The translations under genes and the position numbers were made by a program. The notes under the pieces were generated by a model. It saw only the letters and a list, made by a program, of their open reading frames with translations, was not told where the DNA came from and did no database searches. From IMG/VR virus record IMGVR_UViG_3300050821_001506, positions 1-29,893 of that record: a DNA stretch of 29,893 bases. The stretch is one strand, 5' to 3'. Positions 1-7,264 of the stretch are shown here, piece after piece. Source of the DNA: a virus. Every line of letters begins with the position of its first letter. Positions within the stretch are counted from its first letter, which is position 1.

Positions 1-51
1 GGACATCACGGACTCGTTGTCCTCAACGTCAGTCTCAAACTCGTCGCCCAT
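1..51 (-). CDS. Partial CDS, acidic N-terminus, unknown head-region protein
   Basis: Only the first 17 codons lie inside the window; the gene runs off the left edge. It starts at an ATG (51-49) preceded by a good ribosome binding site (AGGAG about 6 nt upstream). The visible N-terminus, MGDEFETDVEDNESVMS, is strongly acidic. It is the next gene after the portal cluster in the leftward structural operon, where scaffolding or capsid assembly proteins are commonly found, and an acidic N-terminus would suit a scaffold. That is inference from position only; too little is visible to assign a function. Confidence 0.55.
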   Translation of the reverse strand, partial: MGDEFETDVEDNESVMS

Positions 52-63
52 GATATCTCCTTA

Positions 64-330
64 TCAGTACGTCGGACCGGAAGCCTGAGACTTCTCGGTG
101 GAATTGCCATCACTGTTCGGAACACCCGGAGCAGCGCTGCCTCCGATCGGAGCCGCACGATAACCACGGATCCTCAGATCCGTGACCTCATCAGGCGCCT
201 CAACGAAACCAGTGGCCGGAGCCTCGGAACCCATCGGCTGCTGCACGAAACGAGGACCCATGTTGCCCTGGTTCTCGGGAGTCGGCGGCTCAGCCTGACC
301 GAAGTCGATATTGCCAAGGAAAGCACCCAT
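64..330 (-). CDS. Hypothetical proline/glycine-rich small protein of the head operon
   Basis: An 88-residue protein starting at ATG 330-328, which overlaps the upstream gene's stop codon as TGATG. GGGAGG sits about 7 nt upstream. A GTG one codon earlier (333) is the alternative start. The sequence is rich in Pro, Gly, Ala and Ser with no predicted membrane segment and looks largely disordered. It lies directly downstream of the zinc-ribbon protein and portal, so a role in head assembly is possible, but I do not recognise a family. Codon-for-codon coupling to its neighbours supports that it is a real gene. Confidence 0.7.
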   Translation of the reverse strand: MGAFLGNIDFGQAEPPTPENQGNMGPRFVQQPMGSEAPATGFVEAPDEVTDLRIRGYRAAPIGGSAAPGVPNSDGNSTEKSQASGPTY

Positions 331-521
331 CACTTACCTCCCTCCGTGGTCTCGACAACAGGAGACTCCTGTGGAGTCTCGGGGGTCTTCTCGAACGGAT
401 CCTTGTGGCAACAGATCGTCAGAAGCTTCTCACCGAACTTGGCAAGAGTCTGGTTGGCCTCACCACAGAACTTACAAAGGAAGTTCTCCGGATCGTGGCC
501 ACAATTAATACATGCGGTCAT
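330..521 (-). CDS. Small zinc-ribbon protein
   Basis: A 63-residue protein just downstream of the portal stop codon. The N-terminus holds four cysteines spaced as C-x2-C-x8-C-x2-C (Cys4, Cys7, Cys16, Cys19), a typical zinc ribbon; Cys37-Cys38 follow. The C-terminal third is acidic and rich in Pro, Thr and Glu and is probably disordered. The stop codon overlaps the next start (TGATG), indicating translational coupling. Small zinc ribbons are frequent in actinophage structural operons but their role is usually unknown. It might bind nucleic acid or another head protein; no function is assigned. Confidence 0.75.
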   Translation of the reverse strand: MTACINCGHDPENFLCKFCGEANQTLAKFGEKLLTICCHKDPFEKTPETPQESPVVETTEGGK

Positions 522-522
522 G

Positions 523-2355
523 TTATGGTCCTACCGGTTGACGGCTCTGCAAGTTAGCTTGCAGATTGGGTTGTCCCTGACCAGTAAGGCCAGCGAGCAT
601 GTTCATTAGATCTGGCCTACCACCCGGAGCCATCTGACCCGGGGCCACACCAGGCTGTAGTGGGTTACCACCCATCATTGCCTGTTGGAGTTGCCCACCA
701 CCAGGACCACTCGGGGATTCGCTACCAGGCGGCTGTGCAGCCTGGGGGTTTTGCTGGGCGGTGGGTTGCTTAAAGGCGAATAGAACAGACTCTGTGAGAG
801 TCTTGCCCTTTTCACGTTGGTCAATAATCTTGGCGACCTGTTGTATGAGCTGAGTGGGGTCTTGGCCCTGTTGGGTCATGACACCGATTGCAGTCATCAT
901 GGAGAAGATACCCTGCTTAAGGGCATCCTCAAGTTTCTCGATATCGACTCTCTGAAGAGTCTGGAGAGTATCCAGATCGAAAGGCATCTGCTGGAGAACG
1001 AAGTCTCGGTCAACAAGATTGGCGGACATCATCTGGAGAAGGAACACAAGAGCGCGGTTGGGGTCCATTCCTGCGGCAAAGCCGTAGGTGACTTCCACTT
1101 CGTGGACTCCGGCGATATCCTTCGAAGGGATGTATGTCTCTTCAAACAGAGAGCCATTGACCATGACTCGTAGTTCCTTCTTGGCACTCTTCCAAAGGAT
1201 CTCATCCATGCGGAAGCACAGGCTGATTGCCTTCTTCAGGGCGAAACCAAGAAGCATCTGGTAAGTCATCGTCTGAGAGTCGAAACCACCTTCAAGGGCG
1301 TCCACACCCTGTCCAGTAACGATGGATCCAGGTGAAGCTCCTGCTCGGGTGCCAGGGTATCGGGAGCCGAGCATCAAGTCTTGTTCGTAATTCTGCATCA
1401 TCGCCTCAACCTGAGGCGGATACTCCATACCCACTCGCTTGATGCCCTGAGGGCTGTCTGTCTGGATTACAGCATCGGGGCCAAAGGAAAGCTTGCGCAC
1501 GTCCTTCGGGATTGCCAGAGGCGCCTGAATGGCCTTCTCAACGGCTTCCATGTTGAACAGGGCAAGTCGAGCCTTGGCGAGCTGAACCCAGATCACGTCA
1601 TCCATAGCACCACGAGTCTGCTCGTCGTACTTGGATCGCTGTGCCACAACCACAGGACAGTGGCCAAGAGGATTGGATGCCTGGTGGATTACCAAATTTG
1701 CACGCTCAGGAACGAAGACCAGCATCTGATCTGCATCCACATATCGCACTAGCGAGAGGATCTGTTCTGCGTTGCGGATGTGGTCACGAGGATCAACAGA
1801 CCCAAACAACTGGTTAGTGAACTGAGGATACTTGGCGGCTAGAACATGTGCAGGCTCTTCATGCACCTTGGCATATGCGATGCAGTTACCCATGATGTCA
1901 AATTCAGGGTAAGCATTCATGGGGTTCTCGAACCGCACTCGCGGAGTCTCGTGCTTGAAATCAGGCTCTACGATGGCAGGAACGAAGCCATAGGTGATAA
2001 GCCAGTCAGCAGCTTCCACAAGCTTGATAGGCAGATTGGACTCTGCTGCGTACTTGTGAGCAATCTTCGTACGCTTGACACTGAACTTCTTCTGAAGGTT
2101 CGAGACGTTCACAGCAGCAGTACAGGTGAGAGTCGGCACCTTACCAATCTGCTCAGATAGGTCTCGGGCCACCACATCAATCTGATTGGCGATGATGGGC
2201 TGCGGCCAGTAGTCCGGCTACGGGAAGAATCCAGGCAAGATCGACCGTACATCTCCGTTACGAACCTGCTGCACATTGCGCATTCGGTTGTCTCGGTCAT
2301 GGCTGACTCGCCTCAAAGACTCGACCTTATGGGCCACGTCGTCAGGACTCAACAC
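523..2355 (-). CDS. Portal protein with an in-frame amber codon at codon 46
   Basis: The portal forms the dodecameric ring at the capsid vertex through which DNA is packaged, and it lies immediately after the terminase as expected. The open part from codon 47 onward is about 564 residues with a portal-like body and a Gln/Pro/Gly-rich disordered tail. I place the start at GTG 2355-2353, because GGGAGGTG lies 7 nt upstream and the reading frame then runs into recognisable portal sequence. The 45 residues before the stop include NGDVRSILPGFFP, and those just after include PDYWPQPIIANQIDVVARDL, which together look like one continuous N-terminal domain. A TAG at 2220-2218 interrupts it. A downstream GTG at 2175 could restart translation but would remove about 60 conserved-looking residues. 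Sequencing error, a real amber mutation or readthrough are all possible. Confidence 0.85.
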
Positions 2356-2394
2356 TTGGCATCACCTCCCATCCTGCTCCGCAGGGTCTCTTGG

Positions 2395-2613
2395 TCACTG
2401 TGTGGCAAGGAAACTCTCCGTCTCTTGGATCAGAGTGTCAAAGTGGTTCTTGCCATGGAAGGCCATCATCTCTTCACTGGCTTCCCAGTCTATGATGATC
2501 TGCAATCCCATGGAGGGCGTCTTCCCCGCATGGCGAGGAACCTCGAAGCGTTCCTCGCAAACCTGGCACTCAAGCACAGGAAACTGCGGATATCCATCAT
2601 CCTGACTTACCAT
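2395..2613 (-). CDS. Hypothetical protein between terminase and portal
   Basis: A 72-residue protein whose ATG (2613-2611) lies inside the last codons of the terminase gene (overlap ATGGTAA). An AGGAGG sits about 12 nt upstream. Residues 16-19 form a C-x2-C pair (CQVC), and two histidines follow at about residues 27 and 53, so a small metal site is conceivable. The rest is mixed alpha/beta without a membrane segment. It ends about 40 nt before the portal start. Its position, sandwiched between terminase and portal, suggests a packaging or head-assembly accessory, but I do not recognise the family. Confidence 0.7.
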   Translation of the reverse strand: MVSQDDGYPQFPVLECQVCEERFEVPRHAGKTPSMGLQIIIDWEASEEMMAFHGKNHFDTLIQETESFLATQ

Positions 2614-4553
2614 CCCGGATCGGCCTCCTGATACTGTGCGGGGGTTGGGTGATTACCATAGACAGACCAGTCAGGCTCGATAGAGCCAAGAGAGGGCACC
2701 AAGGTCCTAGCAGCCCAGTCATCAATGTCTACAGTGAACATCTGCTCTTGCTGCATCTGAGTACGGTACTTGTCAATACCCCAGTGGGTAAGGATACCAC
2801 CCTCATTCATCAGTTCGCGGCATCGGATCTCAGCGAACCACAGGGCCATCACAATATCCGTCTTGCCCTTAGTCTCAGGGTGCCAGGTGATCAGCTGTTC
2901 TCGAAGAGCCTGAATTCCTGCATGGTTCTTAGAGGAAGGGAGATCGATGAGATTGCGCCCATCTTCGTATCCCTCGAACAGTGCAGCCATTGAGGCCACA
3001 CCAAAATCCGCATCCCATTTATTACCGTGGGTGAAGTGAGGTTGTACAACAACACCTCTCGAACGGAGAAAGTCGAGAAGGCCTTCATCTTGTGTGAGCC
3101 ACGCCTGAACATTGTTCTTCTCAATCCTCCACTCTTGTACGCCGTACTCTAAGGTCCATGCCTTGATCGTGGAGATGATCTGGTTGTAGTTTAGACTGGC
3201 CTGGTTGAATACGTCCAAGAGGAAACGTCTACCTGACTGGCGGTCCAGTCCGAGTGCAACCGCAGCAGTATTTCCGGCGGCAGCTGGGTCAAGGCCACAC
3301 ACAACCGTGAGTCCGTGCATTCCCGCAGGACGTAGAGGGCTTGGTGCCAATGGCCCAGGCCTACGAGTGCCAGAGCAACCGTTGACGGCTGCTGGGGTGA
3401 AGATGGCATCTCCGGCTACCTGCTCCTGCTGGTAGACCATAGACCAGTTCCGAGGAGACATGCCACGGCGCTTACGTGATAGCTGAGCTCCTCCCCACTT
3501 GGGAAAGAGTCCATCGTGGTCAGGTTCCAAGTTCTCAAAACTCTTACCGCGAGGACGTTGGTTGCTGCGCGGCCAGAGAGTAACCCAGGTGGCAGGGTCA
3601 GCATCGGGCATCTCCAATACGGCAGGTTGGCTTAGGTAAGTCCAAGGGACTTCTTCTCCATCATAGTACTGGGGCTTGACAAGCTCTCCGTACAAGTCCT
3701 GCGTAGCAAGACGTGTCCCCACAACCAGGATCTTACCGTCGTCTGCATCGATTCGGGACTGCAAGATATTCTGGATCCAGTCGATCTGGTTCTCGAAGTC
3801 ATGGGCGTTCGAATGATCAACCACGTCGTCGAGGATGATGAGGTCAGCACGAGCACCATAGATTTTCTTTCCGATACCCAGAGCCTGAACCGTAGGGTCT
3901 TTCTCACCGGTAGTCTCCTCATCTTCGGCCTGGTTGACATAGATCATGTCATTGCGCCAGATGGCGTTACCACCATCGAAACCTTCAACAGGAGCGAAGT
4001 CGTGCTTCAGCTCTCGGAAGGCACGAGTGGAGTCCAGGCGCATCTTGATACCGTACAAGAACTTGTTGGCATTAGTGGCGTTGGACGATACGATGAGAAT
4101 CTTGATGTCGGGATTCTGCACGATTCGCCAAGTTACATAGTTCATGGTGATGGTGGTAGACTTGGCGAAGCCAGGAGGAGTGTTGATGACTAAATGCTGG
4201 GGCGAAGCACCCTTCTCCCAACGCTGTGTGTAATGAAGCTTGGAAGGCTCTCGGCCTTCCAGCACATCGATCCACTGCTGCTGGTGCCAAAAGACTTTGG
4301 CACCGAGATACTTCTCAGAGAACTCTTCAAACCTAGGCACGCCCTTGCGTGCCTGTGCAACAACACCAGTATTCCTGAACTCGCGGATGTGATCCATCCG
4401 CTCCTTGAACTCTAGATCAGTACGACGGTAGTACTCATACGACTTCGGCGATATGCCGATGTCGTTACAGATGTCCTTGATAGTTCGCCCCTTGGCGAAC
4501 AACTCGATAATCTTTGCTTTCTTTGCCGAACTAGGAATGTCCCGCTCGCCCAT
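2607..4553 (-). CDS. terL: Terminase large subunit (packaging ATPase and nuclease)
   Basis: A 648-residue motor protein that pumps DNA into the prohead and cuts concatemers. The N-terminal 60 residues contain a helix-turn-helix-like segment (KGRTIKDICNDIGISPKS), which may substitute for or contact the small subunit, since no separate terS is visible. The Walker A-like motif is NTPPGFAKST (about 124-133), Walker B is LIILDDVV (about 238-245), and the coupling motif VVGTR follows at about 277. The RNase H-like nuclease domain begins with VVCGLDPAAAGN, with Asp422 as the first catalytic acidic residue. Length and domain order match a complete terminase. It is the first gene of the leftward late operon, and the large non-coding region upstream presumably carries its promoter. 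The ribosome binding site is weak. Confidence 0.95.
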   Translation of the reverse strand: MGERDIPSSAKKAKIIELFAKGRTIKDICNDIGISPKSYEYYRRTDLEFKERMDHIREFRNTGVVAQARKGVPRFEEFSEKYLGAKVFWHQQQWIDVLEGREPSKLHYTQRWEKGASPQHLVINTPPGFAKSTTITMNYVTWRIVQNPDIKILIVSSNATNANKFLYGIKMRLDSTRAFRELKHDFAPVEGFDGGNAIWRNDMIYVNQAEDEETTGEKDPTVQALGIGKKIYGARADLIILDDVVDHSNAHDFENQIDWIQNILQSRIDADDGKILVVGTRLATQDLYGELVKPQYYDGEEVPWTYLSQPAVLEMPDADPATWVTLWPRSNQRPRGKSFENLEPDHDGLFPKWGGAQLSRKRRGMSPRNWSMVYQQEQVAGDAIFTPAAVNGCSGTRRPGPLAPSPLRPAGMHGLTVVCGLDPAAAGNTAAVALGLDRQSGRRFLLDVFNQASLNYNQIISTIKAWTLEYGVQEWRIEKNNVQAWLTQDEGLLDFLRSRGVVVQPHFTHGNKWDADFGVASMAALFEGYEDGRNLIDLPSSKNHAGIQALREQLITWHPETKGKTDIVMALWFAEIRCRELMNEGGILTHWGIDKYRTQMQQEQMFTVDIDDWAARTLVPSLGSIEPDWSVYGNHPTPAQYQEADPGW

Positions 4554-4593
4554 GCTCGCCGTCCATCCGTTCGGCTAGAAAAAGTTTATCCTT

Positions 4594-4985
4594 TACTATC
4601 CCTCACTCGTTCGAGGTTCTGATCAACTCGGCCTAGCCGAGTTCCTCTCACTCGTTCGGGATAGTATCGTATTAGGCGGCCACCCTAGGGGCCGCCATAC
4701 TACTATATCCTTCGGCCTAGCCGAAGGTATTTAACTACTACTCACTGGCCTAGAGCCAGTGTTACTGTCGCGAGCCTTTTAGGGTCGGCTCGCTTATAAG
4801 GTCAAAAGATACTATGGCGACGGTAGGCCGTTTCTAGCGGCCTCCGTCTATATTGTTACCAAACTGTTACTGTATATTACTCTCCGTGGACGAAGTCCAC
4901 GAGGTTGGTATACAGAGCGTAGTGGAGTACTAGATCGCCTAATTGTACTTTAGCCGCGAGTTTTAGAGTGTATTACGTACTCGCG
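4594..4985. repeat. Array of nine or more GC-rich hairpins, many with CTAG/TTAG at the tip
   Basis: Perfect or near-perfect inverted repeats follow one another: 4625-4632/4636-4643 (AACTCGGC, loop CTA); 4675-4681/4690-4696 (GGCGGCC, tip CCTAGG); 4709-4716/4720-4727 (CCTTCGGC, loop CTA); 4743-4749/4755-4761 (CACTGGC, loop CTAGA); 4770-4776/4787-4793 (GCGAGCC, loop with TTTTAG); 4819-4830/4838-4848 (11 bp with one bulge, loop TTTCTAG); 4885-4891/4895-4901 (CGTGGAC, loop GAA), itself enclosed by CTGTATA/TATACAG (4870-4876/4909-4915); and 4955-4961/4979-4985 (CGCGAGT). The first is enclosed by a 9-bp stem, 4594-4602/4658-4666. Linkers are AT-rich. Stem sequences differ from one another, so this is a structural rather than a sequence repeat. 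Confidence 0.85.
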
Positions 4986-4989
4986 ATGC

Positions 4990-5110
4990 GCAACAATTTA
5001 AAACCCTGGGGTCAAACATATCAATTCTGATCGAATTCATCGTCAATTCAATTGCAATACACAGCTGTAACGTAATTAATTATAGTGTATATAACTATCA
5101 ACTCATCGAC
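4990..5110. other. AT-rich block, candidate duplex-unwinding or promoter region
   Basis: About 120 bp are markedly richer in A+T than the rest of the window, with runs such as CAATTTAAAA and TAATTAATTATAG and a TATAAT match on the minus strand at 5084-5079 that lacks a good -35 partner. Its position between the hairpin array and the palindrome cluster fits a DNA-unwinding element or the core of divergent promoters. Neither is demonstrated. Confidence 0.4.
5018..5046 (-). promoter_or_regulatory. Weak candidate promoter for the leftward packaging operon
   Basis: On the minus strand TTGACG (5046-5041) is followed after 17 nt by TGATAT (5023-5018), a poor -10. The spacer contains the dyad ATTC-GATCA-GAAT, similar in design to the three better promoters in this window. 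Transcription from here would read through the hairpin array before reaching the terminase gene, giving a leader of about 450 nt. Confidence 0.3.
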
Positions 5111-5159
5111 GACATTTATTCATACACACAAGCAATGTCACACGAGGTCAACCACATGA

Positions 5160-5320
5160 TCGGTACGTGTGTGATCACACGATGAATGCATATGTGGATC
5201 AGTGTGCTGTGAGCACACACAACAGGTGAACGAGATGTGCACATGCAGGTACCTGTGTACGCGCGTCCGCGCGTGAGAGCGATCGACTGCGTTCCCACCG
5301 ACGCCAGACAGAACGGTCTG
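5160..5320. repeat. Palindrome cluster
   Basis: Several short palindromes are packed together, including GTGTGATCACAC, GTGTGCT-GTG-AGCACAC, ATGTGCACAT, CAGGTACCTG, ACGCGCGTCCGCGCGT and CAGAC-AGAAC-GTCTG. They resemble operator half-sites or additional small hairpins. No gene is seen here. Their function is unknown; protein binding sites in the control region are the simplest reading. Confidence 0.6.
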
Positions 5321-5397
5321 ACAGCACCAAAGTTACATCACAGCAAGGTCTCAACCCATGCTGCGACCTGCAAGAACAGTCGTTACCTTTTCGAGAC

Positions 5398-5426
5398 TTG
5401 ACGACTGCTCGCCGAGCGAGGATAGT
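5398..5426 (+). promoter_or_regulatory. Candidate early rightward promoter with a dyad in the spacer
   Basis: TTGACG (5398-5403), a 17-nt spacer, then GATAGT (5421-5426). The spacer holds the inverted repeat CTCGC-CGA-GCGAG (5408-5420). It points at the early operon whose first gene starts near 5747, so the transcript would have a leader of over 300 nt containing the tRNA-like fold. Spacing and -35 are good; the -10 is an imperfect match. Confidence 0.55.
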
Positions 5427-5603
5427 TCTCGTTGTCAGGCCGCAACACACCGAACCGGAACCACCGCCCACGAACCTTGTGGGAGCTACGGCAGGCCGCT
5501 CACCGTGTTAGCCGTGCTGATCACAGGCAAGCGGCGGAGATTCCCGCTTGTGAGCGGAGCAACGATTACTACATGATCAGGTGCCGTGCCATATCGTCAA
5601 GAC

Positions 5604-5710
5604 GCCAGTGCACAGGGATGACGTGAGATGCAAGTGAGCGCTTAGCGCGAAGCTAACAGGTCTTCGGGCCTCGCCTGACCACGATTGCGGTTCGAGTCCG
5701 CACACTGGCA
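5604..5710 (+). ncRNA. tRNA-like structured RNA in the early leader
   Basis: GCCAGTG (5604-5610) pairs perfectly with CACTGGC (5703-5709). Directly inside it on the 3' side is a canonical T-arm: stem TGCGG/CCGCA around the loop TTCGAGT (5686-5702), followed by a single A like a discriminator base. This is exactly the 3' half geometry of a tRNA. The middle is about 73 nt, longer than in normal tRNAs, and contains TTAGC-GCGAA-GCTAA (5642-5656) and a UUCG-capped hairpin (5658-5671). I could not find a standard 7-nt anticodon loop with U33. It could be a degenerate tRNA, a tRNA mimic used in leader processing, or an attachment-site remnant. Confidence 0.45.
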
Positions 5711-5713
5711 CGA

Positions 5714-5734
5714 AGACACACACCTGGTGTGTCT
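5714..5734 (+). promoter_or_regulatory. 8-bp hairpin just upstream of the first early gene
   Basis: AGACACAC (5714-5721) pairs with GTGTGTCT (5727-5734) around a 5-nt loop, ending five bases before the GGAGA ribosome binding site. It could protect the mRNA 5' end after cleavage next to the tRNA-like element or control access to the ribosome binding site. It has no U-run, so it is not an ordinary terminator. Confidence 0.6.
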
Positions 5735-5746
5735 GAATGGAGAATG

Positions 5747-6016
5747 ATGTTGGTTGAGAATGGCTACACTGTGACGGAGCTCAACGCCATACAAACGCGT
5801 GAGCTCAATGAGCAGGGTGATCTGATCAACAGTGGTGATGAACTGCGGGAACTGCCCGTTGGCACCATCGTCACCACAGACAATGACGAACTGTGGAGGA
5901 TTTCCCCCGCAGGTCAGATCATGTCGTTGCAGGGGGAAGGTCAATTCGATATCGAAGATATCGAAGAGGATGAGGAGTTCTTCCCCATCCTGGTGATGTA
6001 CATTCCCCAGTACTGA
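5747..6016 (+). CDS. Hypothetical early protein with a small beta-rich domain
   Basis: An acidic protein of about 89 residues, first in the rightward early operon. Start choice is uncertain: ATG at 5744 or 5747 or TTG at 5750 could all use the GGAGA at 5739-5743, and a GTG at 5729 lies inside the hairpin. The middle reads LPVGTIVTTDNDELWRI, which resembles the pattern LPxGxxVxDxDGDxWxR seen in the protein ending at 18362 and, more loosely, in the one ending at 17925. The C-terminal part is very acidic (about ten Asp/Glu in a row broken by Ile). I do not know the function; the shared pattern suggests a small phage-specific fold used in both rightward operons. Confidence 0.7.
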   Translation: MLVENGYTVTELNAIQTRELNEQGDLINSGDELRELPVGTIVTTDNDELWRISPAGQIMSLQGEGQFDIEDIEEDEEFFPILVMYIPQY

Positions 6017-6027
6017 CAGGAGAGATC

Positions 6028-6231
6028 ATGCTTAAGCACTACCGTACCTACGTTCCTGCGTATGGGAATGTCTGCGAGGTGAACTTCGCTGGCACTACGT
6101 GCCAGACAGACCTTCCCGCAGTACACAACGTCAACGGTATTGACATGTGTGCTTACCACTCCCCATACGATGTGGAAGATGAAGTCATCGCCGATGACGA
6201 TGATGGTTACCTGATCCTCGCTGACGACTGA
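6028..6231 (+). CDS. Hypothetical small protein with three cysteines
   Basis: A 67-residue protein with a strong ribosome binding site (AGGAGAG, 5 nt before ATG 6028). Cys16, Cys25 and Cys41 with His44 could form a metal site: the middle contains VCEVNFAGTTC and later MCAYH. The C-terminus is an acidic tail (IADDDDG). It follows the preceding gene by 11 nt and is plainly in the same operon. Acidic tails are common in phage proteins that bind host nucleic-acid-binding proteins, but no function can be assigned here. Confidence 0.7.
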   Translation: MLKHYRTYVPAYGNVCEVNFAGTTCQTDLPAVHNVNGIDMCAYHSPYDVEDEVIADDDDGYLILADD

Positions 6232-6243
6232 AGTCAGCCGCCC

Positions 6244-6780
6244 ATGCGCTTTAGGCGTGGTCTCATAGGCCAACATGGCTACACGATCATTCGTGGGCTT
6301 GCGTACCAACTGACTGGTGAGGCATGGACCGAGATCGATGGTGAGGAAGAGGATGGCAAGGCGTGGTACCTGATGGCTGGTGACATTCCTACGGGAGCGT
6401 CAGTGGCCATGTTCGTACCTCGTGAAAACCCCACCCTCCACACGACCTACTCCGTGGAAGCTCCCAAAGAAGTGGCGAGCCTGTCGCTTCGCTGGCAGCG
6501 TCTGTTGGAGAGCGTCCCTCAGTGGCAGATTGTACCGATGAGTGACTGGGATGTGCCTCGCCAGATGATCCACAAGCAAGCTGGTTCCACGCCCATCGTG
6601 AGAATCGGAGACGCCAATGGTCAGCTTCGCCCCATGACGGCTATGGGAGCCAACCTGGCGCTGCGTGAGGCATCCGACGTGGATCTGCTCATTCGGCACT
6701 CACGAGACGCTGAGAGGCGTCTTCTAGCCCTCCGTCAGAAGCACCACGATGAGGGCATCATGTTTGGAATCAAGGCTTAG
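6244..6780 (+). CDS. Hypothetical early protein, 178 residues
   Basis: The longest gene of the first rightward operon. It starts at ATG 6244, 12 nt after the previous stop, with no clear ribosome binding site, so translation may be coupled to the gene upstream. The N-terminal half looks beta-rich (GYTIIRGLAYQLTGEAW, then IPTGASVAMFVP). The C-terminal half is probably helical and ends with basic, amphipathic sequence (RDAERRLLALRQKHHDEG). No membrane segment or catalytic motif is recognised. It ends in TAG just before a strongly structured intergenic region. Confidence 0.7.
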   Translation: MRFRRGLIGQHGYTIIRGLAYQLTGEAWTEIDGEEEDGKAWYLMAGDIPTGASVAMFVPRENPTLHTTYSVEAPKEVASLSLRWQRLLESVPQWQIVPMSDWDVPRQMIHKQAGSTPIVRIGDANGQLRPMTAMGANLALREASDVDLLIRHSRDAERRLLALRQKHHDEGIMFGIKA

Positions 6781-6789
6781 AGCCTTGTA

Positions 6790-6853
6790 GCTCCGGGGTG
6801 ATAGCGATATTGGCCAGCACTCAAAGTGCACCGGAGCACTCACACAAAGTGTG
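6790..6853 (+). promoter_or_regulatory. Tandem intergenic hairpins before a strong ribosome binding site
   Basis: GCTCCGG (6790-6796) pairs with CCGGAGC (6831-6837) and encloses GCACT-CAA-AGTGC (6817-6829). A second hairpin, CACAC-AAA-GTGTG (6841-6853), follows directly, and AGGAGG begins 5 nt later. No U-run is present. RNase III-type processing or translational control are plausible roles. Confidence 0.6.
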
Positions 6854-6868
6854 TGAAAGGAGGAAACT

Positions 6869-7186
6869 GTGGCACAAGTGTTGTCACAAACCAAGGGTGT
6901 ATACTGCAAGGTCCGTTCTGTGGCCTATGCAGGTGAAACCTGTCATATCCCGTTTGAGCCAGGGTGGGTTACTGAGCCACGCGGGATCAGAAAAGGCGAA
7001 TTGATCGAGCCGGACATGATGATGGAGATCACGTCCTTCTTCATTGACAACTCGGTCAGTGTGCCTGTCATGGATAACCTTGTGTTGGCCATTTGGTTTT
7101 CCACATGGTTGATGTACCTCGTTGTGACGTTCGGCATCATGTACACCGTATCCTGGTGTGTTTGTATGAGACAGACCAAGGTCTGA
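6869..7186 (+). CDS. Small membrane protein
   Basis: A 105-residue protein starting at GTG 6869 with AGGAGG 6 nt upstream. The first 65 residues are soluble, with two cysteines (YCK and TCHIPF) and the short motif FEPGW, which recurs in the genes at 13513 and 18625. From about residue 68 a hydrophobic stretch (LVLAIWFSTWLMYLVVTFGI) forms one long or two short membrane segments, ending in a Cys-containing basic tail (CVCMRQTKV). An N-out or N-in topology cannot be decided by eye. Early phage membrane proteins often alter the host envelope or exclude other phages; that is a guess here. Confidence 0.7.
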   Translation: MAQVLSQTKGVYCKVRSVAYAGETCHIPFEPGWVTEPRGIRKGELIEPDMMMEITSFFIDNSVSVPVMDNLVLAIWFSTWLMYLVVTFGIMYTVSWCVCMRQTKV

Positions 7187-7264
7187 TCAGAGATAGAGCG
7201 GAGCACATCCTCTGGGTGTGTTTCGTCCTGTTGCTGGCAAGCACAGGTCCTTATGGGAGATAGC

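Larger units (their letters stand above)
4554..5746. other. 1.2 kb gene-free control region between divergent operons
   Basis: No convincing coding sequence is present; the open frames here are short and have no ribosome binding sites. In order, the region holds a hairpin array (4594-4985), an AT-rich block (about 4990-5110), a palindrome-rich stretch (about 5160-5320), a rightward promoter (5398-5426) and a tRNA-like RNA fold (5604-5710). It separates the leftward packaging operon from the rightward early operon, so it must contain promoters for both and is the best candidate in the window for a replication origin or packaging site. The latter roles are inference. Confidence 0.8.

Noticed and set aside
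2109-2300. Separate 63-residue leftward gene overlapping the portal start
   Set aside because: It is in a different frame from recognisable portal sequence and lacks a ribosome binding site; its product looks like out-of-frame sequence.
523-2355. Genome-wide reassignment of TAG as a sense codon
   Set aside because: Genes ending at 6780, 7864, 18900, 19622 and 22036 use TAG as the natural stop immediately before gene ends, gaps or terminators, so TAG is a normal stop in this genome.
4594-4985. CRISPR-like repeat array
   Set aside because: Hairpin stems differ in sequence and spacing is irregular (about 30 to 77 bp). There are no conserved direct repeats with unique spacers and no cas operon; the Cas4-like gene at 15563 stands alone in a replication operon.
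5079-5084. Consensus TATAAT on the minus strand as a main late promoter
   Set aside because: The hexamer is perfect, but no -35 like TTGACA lies at 16-18 nt; the match may be a by-product of the AT-rich block.
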